Source: Amycolatopsis decaplanina DSM 44594
GTDB taxonomy: Bacteria; Actinomycetota; Actinomycetes; Mycobacteriales; Pseudonocardiaceae
Direction of reading: 5' to 3'
DNA: 64,000 bases
Assembly: GCF_000342005.1 (NCBI RefSeq)
Contig: NZ_AOHO01000019.1
Location: 124,001 to 188,000 of the forward strand
The position numbers and the translations under genes are program-made. This document shows, piece after piece, positions 38,368 through 48,897 of this stretch; position 1 is the stretch's first letter; every line of letters starts with the position of its first letter. Under the pieces are notes generated by a model, which was not told the origin of the DNA, did not search any database, and was given only the letters and a program-made list of their open reading frames with translations.

Positions 38368-39249
38368 TTACTGAGCCGCAACCTGAACGCCGCCCGGATC
38401 GATCGGCAGCTCGGTGACGTCGAAAGACGTAACGTCGACACCTGCCGGGAGTATTCCCCCGGTGGTCAGCGCGAGCACGGTCGGACCGGCTCCGGAGATG
38501 GCCGCGGCCACTCCTTCGGCTCTCAGTGCACGCACCAGTTCGCTGCTCGCCGGGTACGCGGGCGCCCGGTAATGCTGGTGAAGCCGGTCTTCGGTCGCGG
38601 AGAGCAACAGGTCGGGGCGCGCGGTGAGCGCGTGGACCGCGAGCGCCGCGCGACCGGCCGTGAACGCCGCGTCGGCGTGCGGGACCTGGGCGGGAAGCAG
38701 TCCGCGGGTGGCGTCGGTCGAGGATCGCAGCGCCGGGACCGCGACCACGGGCCGGATGTCGTGATGCGGCTGGAGCCGCTCGGCGCGGAACCGCTCGCCC
38801 TCGTTCCAGGCGACCACGAAGCCGCCCAGCAGGCTCGCCGCGGCGTTGTCCGCGTGTCCCTCGAACCCGGCGGCCAGCTGCAGCGCGTCGTCGTCCAGGG
38901 CCTTCTCAGCCAGCGCGTACGCCGCCGCGACACCGGTCACGACGGCGGACGCGGACGAGCCGAGGCCGCGGGCGTGCGGGATGGCGTTGAAGCAGCGCAG
39001 ATGCAGGCCGGGCGGCCGGAGGCCGAGGTGCTCGCAGCCGCGCCGGAAGGCCCGGACGACCAGATGCGATTCGTCGGTCGGGACGTCGTCCACCCCGCCC
39101 GCGCCGACATCGATCACCTCAATCTTGAGCCCGGCGTCGGTGATCTGGAGTTCCACCCGGTCGTACAGCGCCAGCGCCAGGCCGAGCGCGTCGAATCCCG
39201 GTCCGAGGTTCGCCGAAGACGCCGGGACCTTGATCTTGAGCAGCGTCAT
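38368..39249 (-). CDS. thrB: Homoserine kinase
   Basis: A 293-residue GHMP kinase that phosphorylates homoserine with [19 protein letters not shown] is the N-terminal motif and [15 protein letters not shown] the ATP-binding glycine loop, with [11 protein letters not shown] near the C-terminus. It overlaps thrC by four bases (ATGA), so the kinase and the next pathway enzyme are coupled. Confidence 0.96.
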   Translation of the reverse strand: MTLLKIKVPASSANLGPGFDALGLALALYDRVELQITDAGLKIEVIDVGAGGVDDVPTDESHLVVRAFRRGCEHLGLRPPGLHLRCFNAIPHARGLGSSASAVVTGVAAAYALAEKALDDDALQLAAGFEGHADNAAASLLGGFVVAWNEGERFRAERLQPHHDIRPVVAVPALRSSTDATRGLLPAQVPHADAAFTAGRAALAVHALTARPDLLLSATEDRLHQHYRAPAYPASSELVRALRAEGVAAAISGAGPTVLALTTGGILPAGVDVTSFDVTELPIDPGGVQVAAQ

Positions 39250-40307
39250 CGCAGGTCCAGCGCGGTGGCGACGGCGGTCGGGTCTACCGCGAGCGGCTCG
39301 ACCTCGACGTTGCCCTCCAGCGCCGTGGCCGGGTCCTTCAGACCGTGTCCGGTGACGGTGCACACAACGGTCGAGCCCTTCGGCAGGCGCCCGTCGGCGA
39401 CCGTGGCGAGTAGGCCCGCGACGCTGGTCGCCGAAGCGGGCTCGACGAACACGCCCTCCTTGCGGGCGAGCAGCCGGTACGCCTCGAGGATCTTCTCGTC
39501 GGTGATCGCCTCGAACAGGCCCGCGGAAGCGTTCTTCGCCTTCATCGCGCCGTCCCAGGACGCGGGGCTGCCGATGCGGATGGCGGTCGCGATGGTGTCC
39601 GGATCGGCCACCGGCTCGCCGTGCACCAGCGGCGCGGCGCCTGCCGCCTGGAAACCGAACATCCGCGGGGTGTTCTTCACCACACCGTCACCGGCGTACT
39701 CGGAATATCCGGCCCAGTAGGCGGTGATGTTGCCCGCGTTGCCGACCGGCAGGCAGTGGATGTCCGGCGCCCGGCCGAGCACGTCGCAGATTTCGAACGC
39801 GGCCGACTTCTGGCCGGCGATGCGCACCGGGTTGACCGAATTGACCAAGGTCACCGGGTAGTCGATCGCGGTCTTCTGCGCCAGTTCGAGGCAGTCGTCG
39901 AAGTTGCCGTCCACCTGCAGGATCCGCGCGCCGTGCAGCACGGCCTGGGCGAGTTTGCCCATCGCGATCTTGCCCTGCGGGACGAGCACCGCGCAGGTGA
40001 GCCCGGCACGCGCCGCGTAGGCCGCGGCCGACGCCGAGGTGTTGCCGGTGGAGGCGCAGATGACCGCCTTGAGCCCGCTGGCGAGCGCGTGCGTGATGGC
40101 CACGGTCATCCCGCGGTCCTTGAACGACCCGGTCGGGTTCGCGCCCTCGACCTTGAGGTGGACCTCGCACCCGGTCAGTTCCGAGAGGTGCGGCGCGGGC
40201 AGCAACGGTGTGTTGCCCTCGCCGAGCGTGATCACCTTCGCACCGGACGGGACCGGGATCCGGTCGGGGTAAGCCTGGATGATCCCTGGCCACGGTTGGG
40301 GAATCAC
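39246..40307 (-). CDS. thrC: Threonine synthase
   Basis: A 353-residue PLP enzyme that makes threonine from phosphohomoserine. The PLP Lys is in [11 protein letters not shown], with [17 protein letters not shown] and the phosphate-binding [10 protein letters not shown]. The GTG start overlaps the hom stop by four bases (GTGA). Length and layout are those of the short actinobacterial type. Confidence 0.96.
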   Translation of the reverse strand: MIPQPWPGIIQAYPDRIPVPSGAKVITLGEGNTPLLPAPHLSELTGCEVHLKVEGANPTGSFKDRGMTVAITHALASGLKAVICASTGNTSASAAAYAARAGLTCAVLVPQGKIAMGKLAQAVLHGARILQVDGNFDDCLELAQKTAIDYPVTLVNSVNPVRIAGQKSAAFEICDVLGRAPDIHCLPVGNAGNITAYWAGYSEYAGDGVVKNTPRMFGFQAAGAAPLVHGEPVADPDTIATAIRIGSPASWDGAMKAKNASAGLFEAITDEKILEAYRLLARKEGVFVEPASATSVAGLLATVADGRLPKGSTVVCTVTGHGLKDPATALEGNVEVEPLAVDPTAVATALDLR

Positions 40308-41614
40308 TGGTCTTCGCCTTCCACACGCATCACACTGACGACCTGGTTCACCACATCGAGTTCGGCAATGTCGTCCACAGTGGACCGCAATGCCGCGTCC
40401 GGCGCCAGGTGGGTGACCACGACCAGGCTGGCCGTGTCGTCGGCGTCGCGCTGCCGCACGGCGGCGATGCTGACACCGTGCCCGGCGAACGCCTGGGCCA
40501 CCTGGGCGAGGACGCCCGCTCGATCGGCCACGTCGAGACTGACGTGGTACCGCGTCGGCGTCTGGCCCATCGGCCTGACCGGGAGCGCGGCGTGCGCGGA
40601 TTCGCGCGGGCCACGGCCGCCGACGACCCGGTTTCGAGCCACCGCGACGAGGTCGCCGAGCACGGCACTCGCGGTCGGCGCGCCACCGGCGCCCTGACCG
40701 TAGAACATGAGCTCACCGGCGGCGTCGGCCTCGACGTAGACGGCGTTGTACGCGCCGCCGACGCCCGCGAGCTGGTGGCCGCGCGGGATCATCACCGGAT
40801 GCACGCGCGCCGAAACGGATTCGGTGCCGTCGTCGGCGGTGACGCGCTCGCAGATGGCGAGCAGTTTCACCGTGCGGCCCAGCACGTTCGCCGCGGCGAG
40901 GTCCGACGCGGTGACGTCGGCGATGCCTTCACGGTGCACGTCGGACGCGGTCACCCGGGTGTGGAACGCGAGCGAGGCGAGGATCGCGGCCTTGGACGCC
41001 GCGTCGTAGCCGTCGACGTCGGCCGTCGGGTCCGCCTCGGCGTATCCGAGCCTGCTGGCCTCTTCCAGCGTTTCCGCGTAGCCCGCGCCGGTGGAGTCCA
41101 TCGCGGACAGGATGTAGTTGGTGGTGCCGTTGACGATGCCCATCACCCGGGTGATGCGGTCACCGGCCAGCGATTCGCGCAGCGGGCGCAGCAACGGGAT
41201 CGCCCCGGCCACGGCCGCCTCGAAGTACAGGTCGGCGCCCGCCGCGTCGGCGGCCTCGAACAGCTCCGCGGAATGCTCGGCCAGCAGCGCTTTGTTCGCC
41301 GTGACAACGGATTTCCCGGCCTTGAGCGCGTCGAGCAGCCATTGCCGCACCGGCTCGATGCCACCGACCAGTTCGACGACCACGTCGACGTCTTCGGAGG
41401 TGACGAGCTTCGTGACGTCGGAGGTCACCAGTTCCGGCGGCAGCTCGGGGTGCTTGTCGGGGCGCCGCACCGCGATCCCCGCCAGCTCCACCCTGGCGCC
41501 CGCCCTGGCGGCGAGCTCCCCGGCCTGCTCGGTGAGCAGCCGGACGACCTCGCCGCCGACCGTCCCGCAGCCCAGCAGGGCGACCCTGATCACACGTGGA
41601 TCCACAGTAGACAC
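40304..41614 (-). CDS. hom: Homoserine dehydrogenase with C-terminal ACT domain
   Basis: A 436-residue enzyme reducing aspartate semialdehyde to homoserine. The Rossmann motif is [14 protein letters not shown]; the catalytic part has VNGTTNYIL and [22 protein letters not shown]. The last 80 or so residues ([21 protein letters not shown]) form an ACT domain for threonine feedback. Three bases separate it from lysA. Confidence 0.97.
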   Translation of the reverse strand: MSTVDPRVIRVALLGCGTVGGEVVRLLTEQAGELAARAGARVELAGIAVRRPDKHPELPPELVTSDVTKLVTSEDVDVVVELVGGIEPVRQWLLDALKAGKSVVTANKALLAEHSAELFEAADAAGADLYFEAAVAGAIPLLRPLRESLAGDRITRVMGIVNGTTNYILSAMDSTGAGYAETLEEASRLGYAEADPTADVDGYDAASKAAILASLAFHTRVTASDVHREGIADVTASDLAAANVLGRTVKLLAICERVTADDGTESVSARVHPVMIPRGHQLAGVGGAYNAVYVEADAAGELMFYGQGAGGAPTASAVLGDLVAVARNRVVGGRGPRESAHAALPVRPMGQTPTRYHVSLDVADRAGVLAQVAQAFAGHGVSIAAVRQRDADDTASLVVVTHLAPDAALRSTVDDIAELDVVNQVVSVMRVEGEDQ

Positions 41615-41617
41615 TTG

Positions 41618-43051
41618 CTAGACCTCCAGGCGCAGCATGTCGTCCGTCGTCTCCCGCCGCAGCAGCACGCGGGCGCTGCCGTTGCGCACGGCCACCACCG
41701 CGGGCCGCGGCTGCCGGTTGTACCCGCTGGCCATCGAGTAGCAGTACGCCCCGGTGGCCGCCACGGCGAGCAGGTCGCCGGGAGCAAGGGTGTCGGGGAG
41801 CCAGCAGTCACGGACGACGATGTCGCCGGACTCACAGTGTTTTCCCACGACCCGGGACAGCGCGGCGGCGGCCTTGCCGTCCCCGTCGTCGTCCGCGGAC
41901 CGGGAGACGAGACGGCAGTCGTACACCGCGTCGTAGAGCGCGGTGCGGATGTTGTCGCTCATCCCGCCGTCGACGCTGACGTAGCGGCGGGCGGCCTTGT
42001 CGCCGAGCGAGACGTCCTTGATGGTGCCGACCTCGTACAGCGTGATCGTGCCGGGACCGGCGATCGCACGACCCGGCTCGCCGGCGATCTTCGGCACCGG
42101 AAGACCCGCGTACTCGCATTCCTTGCGGACGATCTCGCGGATCTGCGTGATCATCTGCGCGGGCGGCGGCGGATTGTCCTTGTCGGTGTAGGCGATACCG
42201 AAACCGCCGCCGAGGTCGACGATCGACAGCTGGTCGAGCAGATCGGTGCCGTGTTCCTTGGCGAGTTCGGCCAGCAGGCCGACCACGCGGCGGGCCGCGA
42301 CCTCGAAGCCGTCGGCGTCGAAGATCTGCGAACCGATGTGGCTGTGCAGGCCGATCAGCTTGAGCGACGGCGCGTTGAGCACGCGGCGCACGGCCTCGGC
42401 CGCGTCACCGGACGCCAGCGAGAAACCGAACTTCTGGTCCTCGTGCGCGGTCGCGATGAACTCGTGCGTGTGCGCCTCGACGCCGACGGTGACCCGGATC
42501 AGCACGTTCTGGACGACGTCGTGCCGGGCGGCGACGTCGGCCAGCCGCGCGATCTCGTAGTAGGAGTCGACCACGACCGTGCCGACGCCCGCTTCGACGG
42601 CGGCTTCCAGCTCGGACAGCGATTTGTTGTTGCCGTGGAAGGTGATCCGTCCGGCCGGGAAATTCGCGCGCTGCGCCACGGCGAGTTCGCCGCCGCTGCA
42701 GACATCCAGGCTCAGCCCCTGCTCGGCCACCCAGCGGGCGATCTCGATGGACAGGAACGCCTTGGACGCGTAGTGCACGAGCGCCGGGTCGTCGAACGCC
42801 TCGGCGTAGTCGGCGCAGCGGGACTTGAAGTCCGCCTCGTCGACCACGAACAGCGGCGTGCCGTACTTCTCGGCGAGTTCGCGGACGTCGACGCCGGCGA
42901 TGCGCACGACGCCGTCACCGCCGCGGAAAGTGTTACGGGGCCAGACCTTCGGGTACAGCCTGTCGAGTTCCTCAGGACTCGACGGCGGGAAACCGGAGGC
43001 GTCGGCGTGGGGGTAGACGTCGGCGTGGCGGGGGCCCGCGGGGTGAGCCAT
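41618..43051 (-). CDS. lysA: Diaminopimelate decarboxylase
   Basis: A 477-residue fold-III PLP enzyme that makes lysine from meso-diaminopimelate. The PLP Lys is in [10 protein letters not shown], followed by [29 protein letters not shown] and the active-site Cys in KHCESGD. ATG at 43051 gives the usual actinobacterial N-terminal extension. It lies six bases after argS. Confidence 0.97.
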   Translation of the reverse strand: MAHPAGPRHADVYPHADASGFPPSSPEELDRLYPKVWPRNTFRGGDGVVRIAGVDVRELAEKYGTPLFVVDEADFKSRCADYAEAFDDPALVHYASKAFLSIEIARWVAEQGLSLDVCSGGELAVAQRANFPAGRITFHGNNKSLSELEAAVEAGVGTVVVDSYYEIARLADVAARHDVVQNVLIRVTVGVEAHTHEFIATAHEDQKFGFSLASGDAAEAVRRVLNAPSLKLIGLHSHIGSQIFDADGFEVAARRVVGLLAELAKEHGTDLLDQLSIVDLGGGFGIAYTDKDNPPPPAQMITQIREIVRKECEYAGLPVPKIAGEPGRAIAGPGTITLYEVGTIKDVSLGDKAARRYVSVDGGMSDNIRTALYDAVYDCRLVSRSADDDGDGKAAAALSRVVGKHCESGDIVVRDCWLPDTLAPGDLLAVAATGAYCYSMASGYNRQPRPAVVAVRNGSARVLLRRETTDDMLRLEV

Positions 43052-43057
43052 TCTTCG

Positions 43058-44713
43058 TTACATCCGTTCCGGAGCAGAGACACCGAGCACGTTGAGGCCG
43101 TTCGCCAGCACCTGGCGGGCGGCCTCGCACAGCGCGAGCCGGGCGAACGTGAGGGGGGTGGCCTCTTCGTCGCCCTGGGGAAGGACACGGCCGACCGTGT
43201 AGAACTTGTGGTACGCGCCGGCGAGCTCTTCGAGGTACCGGGCGACGCGGTGCGGTTCGCGCAGCTCTGCGGCCCGGCGGAGGACGGTCGGGAATTCGCC
43301 GATCGTGCGGATCAGATCGCCCTCGGCAGGCAGCGTAAGCAAGCCGAAGTCGACAGCGCCATCGGTTTTCAAGCCCAGGTCGGAAGCGTTGCGCTGCAAC
43401 GAGGCCAGCCGCGCGTGGGCGTACTGGACGTAGTAGACCGGGTTATCGTTGGAGTGCTTGCGAAGCAGGTCGAGGTCGATGTCCAAAGTGGAGTCGACCG
43501 AGTAGCGGATCAGCTCGTAGCGGGCCGCGTCGACGCCGACGGTGCCGACCAGGTCCTCCATGGTGATGACGGTGCCGGCGCGCTTGCTCATCCGGACCGG
43601 CTTGCCTTCGGAGACCAGGTTGACCATCTGGCCGATCAGCACCTCGACCACGGCCGGGTCGTCGCCGAAGGCGGCCGCGGCGGCCTTGAGCCGGGCGATG
43701 TAGCCGTGGTGGTCCGCGCCGAGCATGTAGATGCAGAGGTCGAAGCCGCGCTTGCGCTTGTCCTGGAAGTAGGCCAGGTCACCGGCGATGTAGGCCGGGT
43801 TGCCGTCCTTCTTGATGACGACGCGGTCCTTGTCGTCGCCGTGCTCCTTGGACTTGAGCCACCAGGCCCCGTCCTCGAAGTACAGGTTCCCGGAGTCCTT
43901 CAGCTGCTGGACCGACGACGCGACCGCGCCGGACTCGTGCAGCGAGTTCTCGTGGAAGTAGACGTCGAAATCGGTGCCGAAGTCGTGCAGGCTTTGCTTG
44001 ATCTCGGAGAACATCAGCTCGATGCCGACCCGGCGGAAGGTCTCGGCCCGCTCATCGTCCGGCAGCGACAGCGCGCTCGGCTCCTGGCGGATGACCTCGG
44101 CGGCGATGTCGTTGATATAGCCGCCCGCGTAGCCGTCCTCGGGGGCGGGCTCGCCCTTGGCGGCGGCGATCAGGGAGCGGACGAAGCGGTCGATCTGCGC
44201 GCCGTGGTCGTTGAAGTAGTACTCCCGGGTGACCTGGCCGCCCTGCGCGGACAGCACGCGGCCCAGCGCGTCGCCGACCGCGGCCCAGCGGGTGCCGCCG
44301 AGGTGGATCGGGCCGGTCGGGTTCGCCGAGACGAACTCGAGGTTGATCTTGACGCCCGCGAGCGCGTCACCGAGGCCGTACTTCTCCCCGGCGTCGAGCA
44401 CCTGCTGGACGATCTGGCCCTGCGCGTCGGCGGCGAGCCGCAGGTTGAGGAAACCCGGCCCGGCGACCTCGGCCGAGTCGATGCCGTCGGCGGCCGAAAG
44501 CGCCTCGGCCAGCGCGTCGGCGAAGTCCCGGGGCTTCATCCCCGCCTTCTTGGCCACCTGCAGTGCCAGGTTGGTCGCGTAATCGCCGTGCTCGGGATTG
44601 CGGGGACGCTCGATCGTCACCTTCTCCGGCAGCACGGAATCGTCGAGGCCGCGCGCGGTGAGAACCTGCACGGCGGAGTTACGGACCAGTTCGGCGAGAG
44701 CTGCGGGAGTCAC
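43058..44713 (-). CDS. argS: Arginyl-tRNA synthetase
   Basis: A 551-residue class I synthetase. The HIGH-like motif is [12 protein letters not shown] and the KMSKS-like motif is [10 protein letters not shown]; the C-terminal DALR helical bundle ends at APERM. GTG at 44713 is preferred because homology starts there. It heads the argS-lysA-hom-thrC-thrB run. A tRNA-Arg gene lies 3.4 kb away. Confidence 0.97.
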   Translation of the reverse strand: MTPAALAELVRNSAVQVLTARGLDDSVLPEKVTIERPRNPEHGDYATNLALQVAKKAGMKPRDFADALAEALSAADGIDSAEVAGPGFLNLRLAADAQGQIVQQVLDAGEKYGLGDALAGVKINLEFVSANPTGPIHLGGTRWAAVGDALGRVLSAQGGQVTREYYFNDHGAQIDRFVRSLIAAAKGEPAPEDGYAGGYINDIAAEVIRQEPSALSLPDDERAETFRRVGIELMFSEIKQSLHDFGTDFDVYFHENSLHESGAVASSVQQLKDSGNLYFEDGAWWLKSKEHGDDKDRVVIKKDGNPAYIAGDLAYFQDKRKRGFDLCIYMLGADHHGYIARLKAAAAAFGDDPAVVEVLIGQMVNLVSEGKPVRMSKRAGTVITMEDLVGTVGVDAARYELIRYSVDSTLDIDLDLLRKHSNDNPVYYVQYAHARLASLQRNASDLGLKTDGAVDFGLLTLPAEGDLIRTIGEFPTVLRRAAELREPHRVARYLEELAGAYHKFYTVGRVLPQGDEEATPLTFARLALCEAARQVLANGLNVLGVSAPERM

Positions 44714-44868
44714 TCGCGGAATTCTAGGTGTGACCTGGTCCGGGCTTGGCAGCGACCGCCGGAAGGTGTGAGCCAAGCCGGTGATCAACCGGTGCGTTCA
44801 CGGTGATCAGACGCGCGGTCTCTACACTGGCCCGCGCAGGGACCACCCCTTTGGAGAACGCAGGAGCC

Positions 44869-45717
44869 ATGGCTAACGGGACAACCAGAAAAAAGGGCGC
44901 GTCGTCGAAGAACGCCATGAAGGCCGCCCGTAGTTCCGTCGTGTCCAAGAAGGGCACGCCCTGGGGCACGATCATCGCGGTCGTCGCGATCGTCGCCCTG
45001 GCTGCCTCGGTGGTCACCTACTACATGGTCGCTTCGGCGCCGAAGCGCGAGCAGAAGACCCGCGAAGAGGCCGCTGCCGCCTTCGCGCCCTCGCAGCAGG
45101 ACCCTGACCCCTCCAAGCGGATCAACGGCGTGACCACGGCGACCTACGAGGGCTCCGTGCACGTCTCGGCCACCGAACGCGTCGCCTACGACAAGATCCC
45201 GCCCTACGGCGGCCCGCACGACCAGGCCTGGGCCGCGTGCAACGGCGTCGTCTATGAGAAGGCCGTCCGCAACGAGAACATGGTCCACGGTCTCGAGCAT
45301 GGCGCGGTCTGGATCGCCTACAACCCGGCTCAGATCTCCGGCGAGGCGCTCGACCTGCTGAAGGTGCGCGTCGAGGGCAAGCCGTACACGGTCATGTCGC
45401 CGTACCCGAACCTCGACAAGCCGATCTCCCTGCAGTCCTGGGGCCACCAGCTGAAGCTGGACTCCGCCTCCGACGAGCGGATCGACCAGTTCATCGCGGC
45501 GCTGCGCACCAACCCGTACGGCGCGTACCCCGAGCGTGACGCCACCTGCGACGCGCAGATCGAGCCGGGCGACTTCGACCCGACCCCGCCGGGTCCGGAC
45601 GCCAAGCCGATGGACTACAAGGGCACCGCCGGCACGCAGCAGGACCAGCCCGGCGCCGGCCAGAGCGGCATGCCGTCCGCGCCCGCGACCCAGCCCTCGG
45701 CGCCCGCGAGCAAGTAG
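44869..45717 (+). CDS. DUF3105 membrane-anchored protein
   Basis: A 282-residue protein. A basic N-terminus precedes one membrane segment (about residues 39-61), then the DUF3105 domain with IPPYGGPHDQAWAACNGVVY and VHGLEHGAVWIAY, and a Pro/Gln/Ser-rich tail. The conserved His and Cys suggest metal binding outside the cell. ATG at 44869 follows CAGGAG. Its TAG stop shares a base with the next GTG (TAGTG), so the two proteins are made together. The role is unknown. Confidence 0.85.
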   Translation: MANGTTRKKGASSKNAMKAARSSVVSKKGTPWGTIIAVVAIVALAASVVTYYMVASAPKREQKTREEAAAAFAPSQQDPDPSKRINGVTTATYEGSVHVSATERVAYDKIPPYGGPHDQAWAACNGVVYEKAVRNENMVHGLEHGAVWIAYNPAQISGEALDLLKVRVEGKPYTVMSPYPNLDKPISLQSWGHQLKLDSASDERIDQFIAALRTNPYGAYPERDATCDAQIEPGDFDPTPPGPDAKPMDYKGTAGTQQDQPGAGQSGMPSAPATQPSAPASK

Positions 45718-46439
45718 TGAGCCGGATGGACCCCGATCTCCAGTACGTCGACGAACCGGACGAGACCTCACGGTCGGTCAAGAGCCGATGGCTGGTGATC
45801 GGGGCCGCCCTGGTCGTCATGCTGATCCTGGGCTTCGGCGTCGGCGCCCTGACGACCAGGCTGATCGACTCCGAGCCGGAGCAGCCGACCCCGGGCGCGG
45901 GCTCGGTCGAGGTCGGCTTCGCGCAGGACATGTCGGTGCACCACCTCCAGGCCGTCACCATGGCGGGCTGGGCGCGGGACCACACGACCGATCCGGCGAT
46001 CAAGACCCTCGCGTTCGACATCGAGCGCACGCAGACCGGCCAGGTCGGCCGGATGAAGGGCTGGCTGGGCCTGTGGGGCCAGCCCGAGCAGACGACCGGT
46101 GCCTACATGACCTGGATGACCGAGCCGATGGCCGGGCACTCCGGGCACGGTGGCGCCGACATGAAGCCGTCGAACGGCGCACCGATGCCGGGAATGGCGA
46201 CGTCGGCCGAGCTGGCCAAGCTGCGGTCGCTGACCGGCAAGGAGATGGACGTCTTCTTCCTCCAGCTGATGCTGCGGCACCACATGGGCGGGACGGAGAT
46301 GGCCCAGTACGGCAACGACCACACGTCCATCGCGGACGTGAAGTCGCTGACGCGGAGCATGCTCGTCTCGCAGGGCGCGGAGATGACGCTGATGAAGAAC
46401 CTCCTCCAGGAACGCGGCGCGGCCCCCTTGCCCGCCTGA
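45717..46439 (+). CDS. DUF305 membrane-anchored protein
   Basis: A 240-residue protein with one membrane segment (about residues 27-48) and an extracytoplasmic four-helix DUF305 domain. The His/Met-rich motifs QDMSVHHLQAVTMAG and LQLMLRHHMGGTEMAQY are typical; the linker MAGHSGHGGADMKPSNG adds more possible ligands. DUF305 proteins are often tied to copper or other metal handling in the envelope. Coupling to DUF3105 and closeness to a CDF metal exporter agree with that, by inference. Confidence 0.85.
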   Translation: MSRMDPDLQYVDEPDETSRSVKSRWLVIGAALVVMLILGFGVGALTTRLIDSEPEQPTPGAGSVEVGFAQDMSVHHLQAVTMAGWARDHTTDPAIKTLAFDIERTQTGQVGRMKGWLGLWGQPEQTTGAYMTWMTEPMAGHSGHGGADMKPSNGAPMPGMATSAELAKLRSLTGKEMDVFFLQLMLRHHMGGTEMAQYGNDHTSIADVKSLTRSMLVSQGAEMTLMKNLLQERGAAPLPA

Positions 46440-46453
46440 CGCACTCCCCTGTC

Positions 46454-46520
46454 ACGCAATTCGGCACCTGCTTGCGGTGGTTCGTACTGCCAACCACCGC
46501 AAGCAGGTGCCGAATTGCGT
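46454..46520. repeat. Perfect hairpin repeat, family C (copy 2)
   Basis: Two perfect 29-base arms (ACGCAATTCGGCACCTGCTT...) around a nine-base loop. It lies between the convergent DUF305 and CDF genes and could stop transcription both ways. Confidence 0.9.
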
Positions 46521-46531
46521 AAGGGGGTGCG

Positions 46532-47449
46532 CTACCAGGAGAGTTCCCGGCAGCGTTGCGCGCATTGGGGCACTTCTATCTGCAAGGTCGCGTGCTCGAT
46601 CGAGTAGCGGTTCGCCAGGAGGTTCTGCGCCTCGGTCAGCACCTCCGCCTGCTCGACGGTGGGCGCGATGGTGAGGTGCGCCGAAGCGACCTCCATCCCC
46701 GAAGTCAGCGTCCAGACATGCAGGTCGTGGACGTCCTCGACGCCCTTCAGCCCGCCCAGTTCGGCCTGGATGCCGGCGACGTCGACCCCCTTCGGCGCGT
46801 GCTGGAACAGGATCCGCAGCGCGCGCCGGGCGAGGGCGTAGGTGCGAGGCAGGACGAAAAGGCCGATCGCGACACCGATGATCGGGTCGGCGTAGCGCCA
46901 GCCGGTCAGCAGGGTGATCGCGCCGCTCAGCAGCACACCGACGGAGCCGATCAGGTCGGCGAGGACTTCGAGGTACGCGCCCCGGACGTTGATGCTCTCC
47001 TCCGCGCCCTTGCGCAGGACCAGGAAGGAGACGATGTTCGCGACGAGACCCGCGGCGGCGGCCAGCAAAACGGGCAGGCCGGGCACGGCGGGCGGGTCGC
47101 TGATCCGGCCGATGGCCTCGACCAGGACGTAACCCGCCACGCCGAACAGCAGGATGGCGTTGCCGAGCGCCGCGAGCACTTCGGCGCGGTAGAACCCGAA
47201 CGTCCGAGTGAGGGTCGGGCCGCTGCGCCGGGCGAGCAGGATGGCCGCCAGCGCCATGCCGACGCCGAGGACGTCGGTGAACATGTGCGCGGCGTCGGAG
47301 ATCAGCGCGAGCGAGCCCGTGGCGAACCCGACGATGAACTCCATGACCATGAAGCCGGCGCCGATGACCAGGGCGATCGTCAGGCTCTTGAGGTAGCGGC
47401 CTGACGCGCTCGACGGCGAGACCGTCCCATGCCCGTGCCCGTGACCCAT
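46532..47449 (-). CDS. Cation diffusion facilitator, CzcD/ZitB-like zinc exporter
   Basis: A 305-residue exporter. A His-rich N-terminus (MGHGHGHG) precedes six membrane segments; the metal-site pairs appear in LISDAAHMFTD and LEVLADLIGS. The cytoplasmic C-terminal domain has VEDVHDLHVWTLTSG, typical of Zn(II)/Cd(II)/Co(II) exchangers. It works as a dimer with proton antiport. A dyad resembling a SmtB/ArsR site lies 37-59 bases upstream, so metal induction is likely. Confidence 0.9.
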   Translation of the reverse strand: MGHGHGHGTVSPSSASGRYLKSLTIALVIGAGFMVMEFIVGFATGSLALISDAAHMFTDVLGVGMALAAILLARRSGPTLTRTFGFYRAEVLAALGNAILLFGVAGYVLVEAIGRISDPPAVPGLPVLLAAAAGLVANIVSFLVLRKGAEESINVRGAYLEVLADLIGSVGVLLSGAITLLTGWRYADPIIGVAIGLFVLPRTYALARRALRILFQHAPKGVDVAGIQAELGGLKGVEDVHDLHVWTLTSGMEVASAHLTIAPTVEQAEVLTEAQNLLANRYSIEHATLQIEVPQCAQRCRELSW

Positions 47450-47485
47450 TGCTCCGCCTCTCGTGAAGTCGACAGGCCGAATATA

Positions 47486-47508
47486 TTGTCACATGCGCAT
47501 ATGTGCAA
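47486..47508 (-). promoter_or_regulatory. Probable metal-sensor (ArsR/SmtB-type) operator
   Basis: Imperfect dyad TTGTCACAT-6 nt-ATGTGCAA upstream of the CDF exporter, with one extra base in the left arm. Its ATGTG-type arms and six-base centre resemble operators of ArsR/SmtB zinc sensors. AT content is well above background. The sensor gene is not in the window. Confidence 0.45.
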
Positions 47509-47619
47509 TACAGGTGAGCCTAAGTTCACCCTGTCTTAAGCCACACACGGAAGCCATCCCCCAGGAGGGCCTTCCCGAAACCTGGAATCGACACGCACCG
47601 CTACCGGAGTGACCGGAAG

Positions 47620-47830
47620 AACCCCGCAACCGGCCGACGAAAGCCTCGGGCTGCTCGAACACCGCGAAGTGACCGCCCTTGGCCAGCAGCTCCGCCCAGC
47701 GCCGTGAAGGGCGGACGATCTCGCGCGGGAAGATCGAGATACCCGAAGGAACTTCAACGGCCGAGACGTCCCGGTGAACCAGTAGACAGAGATCGCGTCG
47801 AGCGTCTGCCGCCAGGACAGCGCCGACTCC
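47620..47830 (-). pseudogene. C-terminal remnant of an epoxide-hydrolase-like alpha/beta hydrolase
   Basis: In one frame TLDAISVYWFTGTS and, one frame over, ISIFPREIVRPSRRWAELL and KGGHFAVFEQPEAFVGRLR match in order the end of epoxide-hydrolase-type proteins, including the catalytic His of GGHF. A frameshift joins the two parts and the N-terminal two thirds are missing. Its broken end lies at the family A hairpin. Confidence 0.65.
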
Positions 47831-47854
47831 GGCGAGCCACCATTGTTCTGTCGA

Positions 47855-47904
47855 GCCTCGTGAGTGGTAAGGACGGTTAGAACCGTCCTTACCACTCACG
47901 AGGC
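47855..47904. repeat. Perfect hairpin repeat, family A (copy 4)
   Basis: Two 24-base arms with an AG loop. This copy separates two unrelated gene remnants, both of which lost their 5' portions at this point. That suggests the hairpin marks a deletion or insertion junction. Confidence 0.9.
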
Positions 47905-47906
47905 CC

Positions 47907-48083
47907 CGACCCGGCCGACGGCAGGCGCAACCTGCTCAGCCTCACCGACACCGGCACACGCCTGAACCAGCTGAAGAACTGGTCAGGGACACGCAGGACA
48001 CCTTCCTCGCGCCGCTGGACCCCGCCGAACGCGAACAGCTGACCGGCCTGCCGGCCCGCCTCGTCGAGCACCACAACGGTTAA
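47907..48083 (+). pseudogene. C-terminal remnant of a MarR-family regulator
   Basis: DPADGRRNLLSLTDTGTRL in one frame, then ELVRDTQDTFLAPLDPAERE and ARLVEHHNG ending at TAA in the next frame, match the wing and last helices of MarR regulators. A one-base frameshift separates the parts and the DNA-reading helix is absent, so it is non-functional. Confidence 0.65.
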
Positions 48084-48148
48084 CGACCACCACTCGCGAG
48101 AGCCCGCGGGGGCATGCGCTAAGCTTCCCACGTCGCTCAGGCGGCAAC

Positions 48149-48221
48149 GCCCTCGTAGCTCAGGGGATAGAGCACTGCCCTCCGGAGGCAGGTGTCGCAG
48201 GTTCGAATCCTGCCGAGGGCA
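48149..48221 (+). tRNA. tRNA-Arg (anticodon CCG)
   Basis: A 73-base cloverleaf. The acceptor stem is GCCCTCG/CGAGGGC, D-arm GCTC/GAGC, anticodon stem CTGCC/GGCAG with loop CTCCGGA, and T-arm GCAGG-TTCGAAT-CCTGC. Anticodon CCG at 48182-48184 reads CGG, a very common Arg codon in high-GC genomes. The CCA end is not encoded. Confidence 0.97.
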
Positions 48222-48227
48222 CACAGG

Positions 48228-48259
48228 TCAGGGACTTCACCATGGTCCCTGATTTTTTT
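48228..48259 (+). terminator. Rho-independent terminator behind tRNA-Arg
   Basis: An eight-base stem TCAGGGAC/GTCCCTGA with a nine-base loop is followed at once by seven T residues, seven bases past the tRNA. It is the only hairpin in the window with a classic T-run. Confidence 0.85.
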
Positions 48260-48329
48260 ATGGCATTGCCCTGGCATGAATCCACTCGGCGGCTGTCCGG
48301 GCAAGCCCCGGTCGGCGAGATGTCCTCGG

Positions 48330-48897
48330 CTAGCCGCGTTGTCTGGTGTAGTCGTCGATCTCGCTGGGCGACCAGAGCAGCCTTAGGTGCTCTTCCCGGT
48401 CTTGTAAGAGTCTGCCGTCGACTTGGCCGTCGCCGCAGTCGAACACGACATGGTGAGTGTCAGGGGAAAGCGCCACGGTCAGCTGTCCGGTGCAGTCCGA
48501 CGTCGGCCCGACCGGCCGCATGCCGCCGGTTTCCGAGATCGTCAACCCGGAGTCATCGCAATCGGCTGTCGTGCCGATGCCGGCTCCGGTGATCGCCGAC
48601 CGACAGCCCCGGCAGCCGAGGCGGCCAGTCCGAAGACCAAGGCAGCGAACGTGACGACGACCGCCAGGATTCGGACCGGTCCGCTCGTGCTCGTCGAGAA
48701 GTCCGGTGCGCACCGATCGTCCGGCAGGTTGATCCAGCGCGGCCTTCAGCGGCTCGGCGTCCAGTAGCCGGAACGCAAGGTTGATCGCCCCGGTCCTCGC
48801 GGTGGCAAGTGTCCCAGTCCACCCTCGCGGCGCGGAACGCCGCCTGCAGGGCCTGGGTGAGAATGGTCCGGCGTCGATCCCTGTGTCTTGCGCCGTT
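48330..48897 (-). pseudogene. Eroded gene for a common actinobacterial cyclase-like conserved protein
   Basis: Pieces of one protein family appear in order but in different frames. LTQALQAAFRAARVDWDTCHREDRGD comes first, written here as two parts (LTQALQAAFRAAR; VDWDTCHREDRGD); then INLAFRLLDAEPLKAAL with the intervening segment deleted; then WINLPDDRCAPDF with a membrane segment (VRILAVVVTFAALVFGL); then a tail with SDCTGQLTVALSPDTHHV to the stop at 48330. Internal deletions and frameshifts make it non-functional. It lies between the tRNA and the biosynthetic cluster. Confidence 0.6.

Noticed and set aside
40409..44806. A 1465-codon open frame on the plus strand across hom, lysA and argS
   Set aside because: It is antisense to three well-conserved genes; long empty frames on the opposite strand are expected at about 70% GC. 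Its translation is Arg/Gly/Asp/Val-rich without any motif. The plus-strand frame at 3678-6470 and similar ones were rejected for the same reason.
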